A stretch of 64,000 nucleotides of DNA from assembly GCF_007845645.1 (NCBI RefSeq), contig NZ_VCQV01000002.1:47702-111701 (forward strand). Direction: 5' to 3'. Of the stretch, positions 9,589 to 17,318 are shown one piece after another (positions within the stretch are counted from its first letter, which is position 1; every line of letters begins with the position of its first letter). Made by a program: the position numbers and the translations under genes. Source of the DNA: Leekyejoonella antrihumi (lineage in GTDB: Bacteria > Actinomycetota > Actinomycetes > Actinomycetales > Dermatophilaceae). The notes under the pieces are model-generated. The model worked only from the letters and a program-made list of their open reading frames with translations. It was not told the origin of the DNA and did not search any database.

Positions 9589-10127
9589 GCTGTCTGCAGA
9601 ACTCGCTCGGCGATATAGATCCGGCACCGGGCCAACCACTTCGGTGTCTGGTTGCGGACCTGATCGTCAGTTCTAAAGGGGTCCGCGGGCATCCAGTCGT
9701 CGGGAAGCGGGTCTGCGATGGTCCACGTGGGTGGGTCGTCGCCGAACTCACGGCCAATCACGGCTCGTAGCAGAGCGTCGAGGTTGAGACCGTGAGCTTC
9801 TGCGCTCCGGTGGCACCACGCCGCCCGCGCATCAGGGTTGGCGCGCAGGTCGTCCCTTGATTGCAGCACCATCCGCAGCGCGTGGTCCTCGTTGAGGTCG
9901 GTGAGCGCGACATTGATCGCCGCGGTGGCACGATCCGGAGTCATCAGTCGGTGCTTGGCCGCCAGCTCGATTGCGGGACCGAGCTGGACAGCCCGCAGAT
10001 AGATTGCCGCGGAAGGGATTGTGGTGCCGGACAGGTAGGTCGAAAGCCGAGTCGCGGAGGTGCCGATGATGCGCGCGAACTCTGCGAACTCAGCCTGCGT
10101 CCACTTGGCTTGCCCATACGGCGGTGC
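9585..10127 (-). pseudogene. HTH (XRE-like) protein with no usual start codon
   Basis: The frame is open from 10127 (after a TAG at 10128-10130) to 9585. Its beginning reads as a helix-turn-helix: AKWTQAEFAEFARIIGTSA then TRLSTYLSGTTIPSAAIYL. A long helical region follows, with RATAAINVALTDLNEDHALR and ending ARCRIYIAERVLQTA. No ATG, GTG or TTG occurs in frame before the ATG at 9944, which lies after the HTH. Either the start was lost, a frame change separates it from an ATG in the next frame at about 10117 (ATGGGCAAG), or an unusual start is used. The HTH begins only about eight bases after the stop of the upstream phosphoribosyltransferase, so the three genes look like one operon. A regulator role is inferred. 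Confidence 0.55.
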
Positions 10128-10135
10128 CTACCTGA

Positions 10136-10891
10136 TCACGATGGGCAGCTTCCTCCAGTCCACGGACAGCGGGTCCAGTCGAACGTTCCACCGCCGAGGT
10201 GCTCATGTATGAACGCTCGGTTTGGTCCCCACTTCGGGTCAAGGACTCTGGCAACGGCCAGAATTGAGACGTACTCGGTCCCCGCGCGTTTCAACGAGGC
10301 CGCGACGGATTGTGCATGAGCCCCGGTCACCCATGCATCGTCGATGATGAGCACGTGCCGTGGCACGACGTCACTGTCGACTACCCAGTGCTCGGGTCTG
10401 AAGTCGCGTTCGCCGGCCGCGCCGGTGAATCGGATCGACAGCTCCCTGCTCGGCGAGCGGGTAGTTTCCCGGACAAGATCGCGAAGGGTGCTGCGACTTC
10501 GAGTGGATGGCACGACGGCCCATCCGTCGATCGCGATGCCAGCTAGCGTCTGAGCGCACCTCGTGTGCCCGCGCAGGCCGAGCGCGAGCAGTGCCGACAC
10601 GATCGCTCGGTGGCTTGGCCCGGGGCGCCGTCCCTTGTAGTCGCGGACCACGCGATACGTCTGGGAGTCTGGTTCCACCGCATACACCACGATCCCAACC
10701 CGGTCAGCCACGGGAATCTCGAGCTGCACTTGTGCCTGACACGGATGACACATCGGGTAGCCGTCGACCGGCGCACAACAGACCTTGCAGGTCACACGGT
10801 CGGCGTGAATCGTGCTGTCCAAGAACGATCCCGCTTCAGTATCCAGGGAGGTTGCGAGGTTGACGAGACCCGACGGGAACGCTCGTGTCAT
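10136..10891 (-). CDS. ComF-like phosphoribosyltransferase
   Basis: 251 residues. A Cys cluster (C35, C38, C48, C51) forms a zinc ribbon as in ComF. The PRPP-binding motif HVLIIDDAWVTGAHAQSVAA lies near residues 177-196, with the usual acidic pair and TG. Between them are FKGxRP-like elements (VVRDYKGRRPGPSHR). Housekeeping comF normally lies elsewhere, near secA or hpf. Here the gene's start overlaps the end of a DprA-like gene by four bases (10888-10891). The pairing suggests nucleotide or DNA-end sensing linked to single-strand DNA binding, probably defence, but the substrate of the transferase is unknown. Confidence 0.8.
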   Translation of the reverse strand: MTRAFPSGLVNLATSLDTEAGSFLDSTIHADRVTCKVCCAPVDGYPMCHPCQAQVQLEIPVADRVGIVVYAVEPDSQTYRVVRDYKGRRPGPSHRAIVSALLALGLRGHTRCAQTLAGIAIDGWAVVPSTRSRSTLRDLVRETTRSPSRELSIRFTGAAGERDFRPEHWVVDSDVVPRHVLIIDDAWVTGAHAQSVAASLKRAGTEYVSILAVARVLDPKWGPNRAFIHEHLGGGTFDWTRCPWTGGSCPS

Positions 10892-11868
10892 TCCGCTGTG
10901 AGTGCTTCGAGAGCAGACTCGAGCCGGTCGTGCACACCCCTGAGCTCGCCCACGGCTTCCTCGAGCTCATCGGAGGTTCCGATGACACGGACGTTGGCGC
11001 GTTGCGCCATATCGGCTCCCCACGTCGTGCCGTCGACCACTCGTCTGGTCAGGATCACCGGCCGTCCGTGCTCGCCTGCGACCCGAGCCTGGATGCGTGC
11101 CCCGGACTGCTCACCGGCCTCGACCACGATCGTGGCCAGGCCGTAGCCGGACATTGTTGCGTTGCGCATCGGGAACGTGTGCTTGGTCGGTGACATGTCT
11201 GGGTAGAACTGCGAGAGCACGAGCCCGCGGGCGCCGATCTCGGACTGAAGGTCCCTGTTCTTTGCAGGGTAGGACCTCGTGATCCCGGTGCCGAGGAAGG
11301 CGACGGTTCGTCCGCCCGCGTCGAGTGTGGCGCGGTGCGCCGACGCATCGATGCCTTCAGCCAGCCCGCTGACAACACTGAGACCGGAGCGCACGAGCAG
11401 GTGCGCCGCGTCGGCGGCAAAGCGAACACCCCAATCGGAGGCGGCTCGGGAGCCCACGACCGACATCCCCTGGTCAGCTGCTCGAAGGTCGCCTGAGTAG
11501 AAGAGGAATGGCGGTGCCTCGCGGATGTCGCGTAGCCGATGGGGATACCTGTCATCGAGAACAGTGACCCAGGTCAGACCTGCCTGCTTCCACCGCGCAA
11601 TATCACGCGCCGCCGCCGAGAGAGCCTCGTCAATCTCGGGTGAGCGAAACAGTCCTTCGCTACTCACGCCATCGAGCACCTGGATGGCGCTCCCGACGAA
11701 TGACACCTCACCGGCGATGGAGCCCCAAGAGGTGCCGCGCGGCTTCGTCCGCAGAAGGGCCAGAAGTGCGGCGGTCTCGCGCTCGTCAGGCTCCATGAGC
11801 CGAGCGTAGTCACGCGGGAAGCCTCGGTCGACTGTGGGGAGGACCCTGCTGAGGATCTGTCGGATCAT
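10888..11868 (-). CDS. DprA/Smf-like DNA-processing protein
   Basis: 326 residues from the ATG at 11868; an ATG at 11796 (MEPDERETAAL) would remove 24 residues. The Rossmann-like DprA core is clear: MSVVGSRAASDWG, LSVVSGLAEGIDASAHRATL, VAFLGTGITRSYPAKNRDL, and MRNATMSGYGLATIVVEAGE. DprA proteins bind single-stranded DNA and load RecA in competence. This copy is not in the usual chromosomal setting beside rnhB, yraN and comM-like genes. It is the first gene of a minus-strand unit with the ComF-like transferase and an HTH frame, next to two nucleases. The C-terminal winged helix of many DprAs is not evident. Confidence 0.85.
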   Translation of the reverse strand: MIRQILSRVLPTVDRGFPRDYARLMEPDERETAALLALLRTKPRGTSWGSIAGEVSFVGSAIQVLDGVSSEGLFRSPEIDEALSAAARDIARWKQAGLTWVTVLDDRYPHRLRDIREAPPFLFYSGDLRAADQGMSVVGSRAASDWGVRFAADAAHLLVRSGLSVVSGLAEGIDASAHRATLDAGGRTVAFLGTGITRSYPAKNRDLQSEIGARGLVLSQFYPDMSPTKHTFPMRNATMSGYGLATIVVEAGEQSGARIQARVAGEHGRPVILTRRVVDGTTWGADMAQRANVRVIGTSDELEEAVGELRGVHDRLESALEALTAE

Positions 11869-12105
11869 GCGATCAGGTTTGCACCAGGGTGTGACAGGGA
11901 GTCGTGTGATCGACCGCTACCGCTCGGGAACGCTCCCATTGGTTCATTGAGCCGCGCTCTGCTGCCACAGCCAACGATCTCGCAGGCCCGGGCGGCCGGT
12001 GCGGAGGTGTGGACGCGGCGTCGATGGCGTACTCGGTGGTGTCGTCGGGCCCGTGGACGAACGGGTCGTCCGCCGATGCCGAGCCGTTCCTGACCGGGTG
12101 CAAAT

Positions 12106-13323
12106 ATGGACGTCATGTGGTCGCCTCGTGCAGCGTCGGGTTCCGGCTCGGCGCCCAGCCGGGTGGTGCTGGTTGCGGCGGGGCTGACGCTGGGGCCGGT
12201 GGTGGTGCTGGGGCTGGCCCGGTTCGCCTACACGCTGCTGCTGCCGCCGATGCGCGCCGACCTGGGGTGGAGCTTCGCGCAGGCCGGTGCGATGAACACC
12301 GCCAACTCCATCGGCTACCTGCTCGGCGCCCTCGTCGCGGGGCCGCTGATCGCACGGTCGGGCAGCCGCCGCCCATTCGTCATCGCTCTGGTCGTCACCG
12401 CGCTCAGCGTGCCGGTCTCGGCGGTCACCTCTCAGTTCGCCCTGCTGCTGGCACTGCGCGCGATCGCCGGGGTGGGCGGCTCAGTGGTCTTCATCGCCGG
12501 CGCTGCACTGCTCGCCGCGCTGGTCTCCGACCTGACCGCCAGGCGGTCGGCCACCCTCATCGGCCTGTATGCCGCGGGCGGGCCGGGCGTGGGCATCGTC
12601 ATCTCTGCGCTCGGCGTGCCACCGGTCCTGGGGCTCGGGGCAGGCGCCGGATGGCGTTGGGGCTGGCTGGTGCTCGGCATTGCCTCGGTGGCCGCGCTCG
12701 CCGGTGCGCTGCCCGCCGCGTATGCCGTGCACGAGCCGCAGGCGGGTCCGCGCCGTCGCACGCTGGACTGGCCGGTCGCCCGGTTGGGGCCCGCGCTGCT
12801 GGCCTACGGACTCTTCGGCGCGGGGTACATCGCCTACATGACGTTTATCGTCGCGTTCATCAAGGGTGAGGGGTTCGGGTCGGTGCGGATCACCGCGTTC
12901 TGGGCGGTGCTCGGCGCGATGGCGGTGCTCGCCGGTCTGGCGTGGGGGCCGGCCCTCGACCGGTATCCCGGTGGTCGCGGGCTCGCGGCCGCGCTGGCGC
13001 TGACGACGATCGGCTCGCTGCTGCCGCTGGTCGGCGGCGGGAACCTCGCCGCGTTCGGCTCCGCGGTGATCTTCGGGGCGGCGTTCCTCGCGGTGCCCAC
13101 GGCGGTCATCAACCTGGCGCGGGTGCTGCTCGAGCCGGTGCAGGTCGGCGCGGCCGTCGCCGTGCTGACCGTGGCATTCGGGATCGGTCAGAGCATCGGC
13201 CCGGTGCTGGCCGGGGCCCTGTCCGACGGTCCCGGCGGGGTGCGCGTAGGCCTGTTGCTCTCCAGCGGACTGCTCGCCATCGGCACCCTCGTCGGGCTCG
13301 CGCAGCGTGACCGGCGGGCGTAG
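12106..13323 (+). CDS. MFS transporter, YbfB/YjiJ type
   Basis: 405 residues with about 12 hydrophobic segments. The start region RFAYTLLLPPMRADLGWSFA and the following AGAMNTANSIGYLLGAL are characteristic of the YbfB/YjiJ branch (MFS_4) of the major facilitator superfamily, inner-membrane carriers of unknown substrate. An in-frame ATG three codons downstream is an alternative start; no good ribosome site is visible for either. The gene stands alone between the DprA-type gene, which it diverges from, and a convergent hypothetical gene. It shares no overlap with a neighbour, so its substrate cannot be inferred from context. Confidence 0.85.
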   Translation: MDVMWSPRAASGSGSAPSRVVLVAAGLTLGPVVVLGLARFAYTLLLPPMRADLGWSFAQAGAMNTANSIGYLLGALVAGPLIARSGSRRPFVIALVVTALSVPVSAVTSQFALLLALRAIAGVGGSVVFIAGAALLAALVSDLTARRSATLIGLYAAGGPGVGIVISALGVPPVLGLGAGAGWRWGWLVLGIASVAALAGALPAAYAVHEPQAGPRRRTLDWPVARLGPALLAYGLFGAGYIAYMTFIVAFIKGEGFGSVRITAFWAVLGAMAVLAGLAWGPALDRYPGGRGLAAALALTTIGSLLPLVGGGNLAAFGSAVIFGAAFLAVPTAVINLARVLLEPVQVGAAVAVLTVAFGIGQSIGPVLAGALSDGPGGVRVGLLLSSGLLAIGTLVGLAQRDRRA

Positions 13324-13400
13324 CAGGAGTCCGTCACCCCTGATCGGGACCGATACCCCGCCGCCTGGTCCGGCGAAGCGCACAACCGTGCGCCGACCGG

Positions 13401-13832
13401 CTACTCCGGATCATTCGGATACATCATGCTGAACATCTGGGCTCGACCGAGACAGTCACGCATGATCTCGATCTGCCGAGCCGGGTGCTCGCGATGCACC
13501 GCAACGGGATCCCAGGTCGGCTTCGACTCCGAGTCATAAGGGCCGAGGTCATCGAACGCAGCTGCGACCGATCGGTCATTCATGATGTCGCGCAAGGAAG
13601 TCGGCAACGCGACATCGACCCCCGCCGTGCGCCCGTCCATCGCGGAGAACCTGATTCGGAGCCGGCAGGAGTCATCCTCGCCGCACTCTTCAGACACGTC
13701 GAGCGGGCGATTCCACAGGAACATGAAGAACGTCTCGATTTCGTCGAGGTCCAGCACCGCGGACATCTCGGACGCATCGCCGAACCGGTCCAGGTAACGG
13801 CTGTCCATCGGAGTGGCCTGTGCGCGGTTCAT
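13401..13832 (-). CDS. Unrecognised acidic protein
   Basis: 143 residues, acidic, without membrane segments or signal peptide. It reads as a compact cytoplasmic domain: LDLDEIETFFMFLWNRPLDV, then CRLRIRFSAMDGRTAGVDVA, and a C-terminal part with YDSESKPTWDPVAVHREHP. I do not recognise the family. A second in-frame ATG (MDSRYLDRF) eight codons in is an alternative start. It converges on the MFS gene and lies 81 bases upstream of the amidase stop on the same strand, but that gap gives no sign of co-transcription. Confidence 0.6.
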   Translation of the reverse strand: MNRAQATPMDSRYLDRFGDASEMSAVLDLDEIETFFMFLWNRPLDVSEECGEDDSCRLRIRFSAMDGRTAGVDVALPTSLRDIMNDRSVAAAFDDLGPYDSESKPTWDPVAVHREHPARQIEIMRDCLGRAQMFSMMYPNDPE

Positions 13833-13913
13833 GAGGCGACAGCGGTGGTCGTCGAGTGTCGACGGGGCGTCACGATCCCTTTCGCGTTCGTGCCGATATG
13901 AATCCGGCCTCCC

Positions 13914-15317
13914 TCACACCAACCCGGGCATCCGGTTCGCGAAGTCCGTCGCCGCCTCGAAGACGGACCCGATGCGCAGCACGCCGGGCTCGTCGAACGG
14001 TCGGCCGATGATCTGCATACCGATGGGCAGGCCTTGGCGGTCGAAGCCGCAGGGCACCGAGAGGGCCGGTAGGCCGGTGAGGTTGCCGGGTGCGGAGGCG
14101 CGGACGTAGGCGTCGATCGCGGACTCGTCGGTGCCGTCGGGCCAGTGGACGACGGGGTCGTTCGTCTTCACGGCGGTTGCGGGCAGGGTGGGGGCGAGAA
14201 GGGCGTCGATGCCGTCCATCTCAAACATCTCGCGCCAGCCCTGCTTGATCAGCTCACGTGCCCGCAGGGCGCGGATGTAGTCCGTCGCATAGACCAGCTC
14301 GCCGGCCTCCAGCAGGGCCCGCACATCCGGCTCGAAGAGGTCGGCCTTGGTGCGCAGGGCCTCCTGGTGATAGCTGCTGGCTTCCGCTGTGAACAGCGCG
14401 TATTCGACGGCCATGTAGGTCTCGGTGAGCGGCAGCGTGACCTCGCGAATCGTGGCACCGGCCGCCTCGAGCGCGCTCACAGCGGAGCGAAAGGCCGCCT
14501 CGACGTCCGGCTCGATGCGGTCGAAGAACCAGTTCGACGGCACGGCCAGGGTCTGCCCGGCCAGGTCGCCGCCGAGCGAGTCCGCGTAGTGCGGCACCGG
14601 GACATCGGCGGTCCCCGGATCGGACGGGTCGTAGCCGGCCAGCGCCTGCAGGAGCAGCGCGACGTCGGTGACGGTGCGAGCCATCGGGCCCGCGTGGTCG
14701 AGCGACCAGGAGAGGGGAGTGATGCCGCGCCGGGACACCCGCCCGAAGGTCGGCTTGAGCCCCGCCATGCCGTTGACCGATGACGGGATCCGGATCGACC
14801 CGCCGGTGTCCGTCCCGACCGCGCCCATGATCATCCGGGCGGCGAGCGCCGCGCCGTTGCCGCCGCTCGAACCACCCGGCGTGCGCGAAAGGTCCCACGG
14901 GTTGTGCGTGGTCGGTGTCAACACCCCATACGCAAACTCGTGGGTGTGCGTCTGCCCGAGCAGCACGCCACCGGCTCCGCGCAGCCGCGCAGTGACTGCC
15001 GAGTCGGCCGACCCGATCCGGCCCTCTCTTGTGCGTGAGCTGGAGGTCGAGAGCACACCCTCGGTGTCGCACAGGTCCTTGATGCCAAGAGGTATGCCGT
15101 GCAGCGGGGTTCGCGGGCCAGCGCCGGCGATATCCGCATCGGCCTGTCGTGCCGCCTCGCGCGCCTGCTCGAGCGTCAGCGTCGCGAAGGCGCAGACCTT
15201 CGCCTCGTGTCGCTCGATCTGACCGATCACCGACTCGGTCAGCTCCACCGACGACAGGTCGCCCGCAGCGATGGCGGACGATGCGGCTGCCAGGGTCAGC
15301 TCATAGGGTTCCATCAT
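13914..15317 (-). CDS. Amidase signature family hydrolase (GatA/AtzF-like)
   Basis: 467 residues. The amidase signature is complete: the catalytic Lys in GIPLGIKDLCDTEG, the glycine-serine loop GGSSGGNGAALAAR with the bridging Ser, and the nucleophile Ser in GTDTGGSIRIPSSV. The family hydrolyses amide bonds in the cytoplasm through a Ser-cisSer-Lys triad. The start at 15317 overlaps the stop of the small upstream gene in an ATGA; a GTG at 15323 and ATG at 15314 are also in frame. The small partner resembles AtzG, which accompanies amidases such as AtzE in Glu-tRNA-like complexes. With an M19 dipeptidase and GGT nearby, a role in degrading small amides is likely. Confidence 0.9.
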   Translation of the reverse strand: MMEPYELTLAAASSAIAAGDLSSVELTESVIGQIERHEAKVCAFATLTLEQAREAARQADADIAGAGPRTPLHGIPLGIKDLCDTEGVLSTSSSRTREGRIGSADSAVTARLRGAGGVLLGQTHTHEFAYGVLTPTTHNPWDLSRTPGGSSGGNGAALAARMIMGAVGTDTGGSIRIPSSVNGMAGLKPTFGRVSRRGITPLSWSLDHAGPMARTVTDVALLLQALAGYDPSDPGTADVPVPHYADSLGGDLAGQTLAVPSNWFFDRIEPDVEAAFRSAVSALEAAGATIREVTLPLTETYMAVEYALFTAEASSYHQEALRTKADLFEPDVRALLEAGELVYATDYIRALRARELIKQGWREMFEMDGIDALLAPTLPATAVKTNDPVVHWPDGTDESAIDAYVRASAPGNLTGLPALSVPCGFDRQGLPIGMQIIGRPFDEPGVLRIGSVFEAATDFANRMPGLV

Positions 15318-15511
15318 GACCACCGGGCGTCGAACGTTGTTGCGGGAGGGGTGTCCTCGAGGTCGACGGCATCCAGCCCGTCGATCGCGCCTTGCACGGC
15401 CTGGAGCGTGCCTGTTGCGGTCTCGACCCGGTCATCGGGCATGGGGAGCCGGGCGTGCTCGGCGAGTGAGCGCAGCATCTCGGTGGTGACAGTCGGTCTG
15501 GGCGTGGTCAT
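15314..15511 (-). CDS. AtzG-like small amidase partner (GatC-like)
   Basis: 65 residues, short and acidic: VTTEMLRSLAEHARLPMPDD followed by a second helix and a flexible end. The layout resembles DUF4089/AtzG and GatC proteins, which wrap around an amidase-signature enzyme and stabilise it. The start follows a GAGGAG ribosome site, and the stop overlaps the amidase start by four bases, which implies coupled translation. The assignment rests on size, helix pattern and context rather than on a catalytic motif. Confidence 0.65.
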   Translation of the reverse strand: MTTPRPTVTTEMLRSLAEHARLPMPDDRVETATGTLQAVQGAIDGLDAVDLEDTPPATTFDARWS

Positions 15512-15849
15512 AGGTGCTCCTCAATGCAGGTGGTCGATCCCGCGCCGTTGCGGCCGAGTCCACTTGCGGCCTTCATCTCATGGTGTCAGACAGGTCTCAC
15601 CGATTCAGGCGATCCGCGAGATGTTTGCACCGGTAGGCGCAACGGATGGTGTCCTTCTCCGCACCTGACGACCTTCCCAACGGAAATCGCCATGAGCATG
15701 CTGTACCTGTAACGGTATTTGCTGAAGATGGATACCTACGTCGAGACCATCGCACTGCCTGAGCTGCGAAGCCTGCTCGGACCGGATCGGGTCGCTGAAC
15801 TACCCGACCCGATCATGGAGTCGGAGCTTTCGCCGCGCCGGCTAGGTGG
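15512..15849. other. Gene-free spacer with a possible gene scrap
   Basis: 338 bases between the amidase unit and the M19 gene. Around 15720-15840 the plus strand reads METYVET-like text (DTYVETIALPELRSLLGPDR, then VAELPDPIMESEL) that has protein-like composition but no family I recognise; it runs into the end of the M19 gene. It may be a fragment of a lost gene. The promoter of the minus-strand amidase unit should lie near 15512-15600; no clear boxes are visible. Confidence 0.4.
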
Positions 15850-16827
15850 TCATCCGCACACCGTGCGGATCAGCTGCTCGGCGTTCCCGCCCAGCACGCC
15901 GTCGACCTCGGCTGCACCGAAACCACGGGATGACAGGGCGTCGCGGAGCACGGCAAACTGCCCGTAGCTGGTCAAGACAGGGCGATAGTTGGCGTCCATG
16001 TCGGTACCGACCCCTACGTGCTCCACTCCGACGACCTCGACCAATCGCACGATTTCGCCAACGTAGTCCTCAAGCGTTTGCAACGAGAACCCGGCGGGCC
16101 ACACCCCAATCACCCCGCCGGTCTCGGCCACTACCCGGGCGTGATCGGCACTGACGAACCTCGGATGCTCCCGCCCGGCACCGGCAAGATGTGAATGCGA
16201 GATCATGACCGGCTGGTCGGACACCCACACCGCATCTCGAGTGGTCTCGTACGTGGCGTGCGCGAGATCAACGATCATCCCCAGCCGGTTCATCTCGCGC
16301 ACAACTTCGGCACCCGCGGCACTGAGCCCATCATGCACGGCGGACGCAGTTTGCAAGTCACCGTACGCATTCGGGCGGTAGTGCACGAGCTGCACCGAGC
16401 GCACCCCCCGCCGATACGTCTCGGCCAAGTTCGCCCCGTCGTATTCGAGGAAGTCGGCACCCTCACAGGCCAGCAACATGCGCGGGCCGTGCGGCCCGAC
16501 GAGGTCCGCGCCGCCCCGCAGCGGCTGCAGACCGATGCGCTCTGCTGCTCGCGCGGCGGCCTCCAACTGCCGCAGGTGATCCGCATACGCCGTGCCGACG
16601 TCGAAACTTCCGGTGGCGGTCAGACCACCGCCTTCCGTCGCCCGCAGAGCCTGCAGGTCGGACACCGTCGCGAAACTGACCACACTCATGCCGGACCGGA
16701 CAATCTCCCTGGGGTCGGACCGAGCACCACCGATATTGCCGCGCGCCAGTGCCGAATCATCGGGCAGACCATCGAGGAAGAAGCGTCCAGGGTGAGCGTG
16801 CAGATCGATCCAGGGTGCCGTCACCAT
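15850..16827 (-). CDS. Membrane dipeptidase (peptidase M19)
   Basis: 325 residues from the ATG at 16827, chosen because AGGAG lies eight bases upstream; an in-frame ATG at 16848 has none. The M19 metal sites are present: IDLHAHPG at the N-terminus, the bridging Glu in CEGADFLEYDG, the His pair in MIVDLAHATYETT and MISHSHLAGAGREHPR, and the Asp in VGVGTDMDANY. The family cleaves dipeptides, including some with D- or dehydro residues, using two zinc ions. No signal peptide is seen, so it should be cytoplasmic. It is divergent from the GGT-type gene and fits a peptide-use cluster. Confidence 0.9.
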   Translation of the reverse strand: MVTAPWIDLHAHPGRFFLDGLPDDSALARGNIGGARSDPREIVRSGMSVVSFATVSDLQALRATEGGGLTATGSFDVGTAYADHLRQLEAAARAAERIGLQPLRGGADLVGPHGPRMLLACEGADFLEYDGANLAETYRRGVRSVQLVHYRPNAYGDLQTASAVHDGLSAAGAEVVREMNRLGMIVDLAHATYETTRDAVWVSDQPVMISHSHLAGAGREHPRFVSADHARVVAETGGVIGVWPAGFSLQTLEDYVGEIVRLVEVVGVEHVGVGTDMDANYRPVLTSYGQFAVLRDALSSRGFGAAEVDGVLGGNAEQLIRTVCG

Positions 16828-17318
16828 GCGGTTGCTCCTAACATGCACAAAGTATTCTGCCCGCCGGCAGGCGCGTCAACCGGCTCCTTGCCCGGGCAGG
16901 TCGAACGCTGCACCGAGGCCCCGCCGCGACTGACGGCCATCGCGATGACCGTCTGCGGCGGGGACAGCGCGCGGGCGTGCAGGGGATGCGAACCAGGGGC
17001 CTGGTGGCACTGAACTCCGATGCGCAGGACGCCCTTGCGAGTATGAACGCGAAGGCGTCACAGTGGTCTTCAACGTGCCGTCGCAGTGGGGCCTGCCGTG
17101 TGCGGGCGGCCAGGTCATCAAGGGGACGCTGCACTCGGGCAATCGCGAAGGCACGCTCGGTCGGACGTGACGTCATCTCCCTCGGTATCGTGAACTCATG
17201 AATGAGGTCCGTGGGCCGCGGCCATCGGTCGTGCCGGCAGGGTGGGCGACATTCCGTTGCAGCGCGGTCCCGCTGGGAGCGGGCCATCCGTGCGTGGCTC
17301 GGATCTTGTGAGGAGTGC
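16828..17318. other. Divergent spacer between M19 and GGT genes, with an orphan coding-like frame
   Basis: 491 bases. The plus-strand frame 16949-17170 is open without a standard start and ends with coding-like text (VTVVFNVPSQWGLPCAGGQV, then IKGTLHSGNREGTLGRT). I cannot assign it; it may be the tail of a decayed gene. The GGT ribosome site (GAGGAG) is at 17310-17315. Promoters for both flanking genes should lie here, but no convincing -35/-10 pair is visible. Confidence 0.4.
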
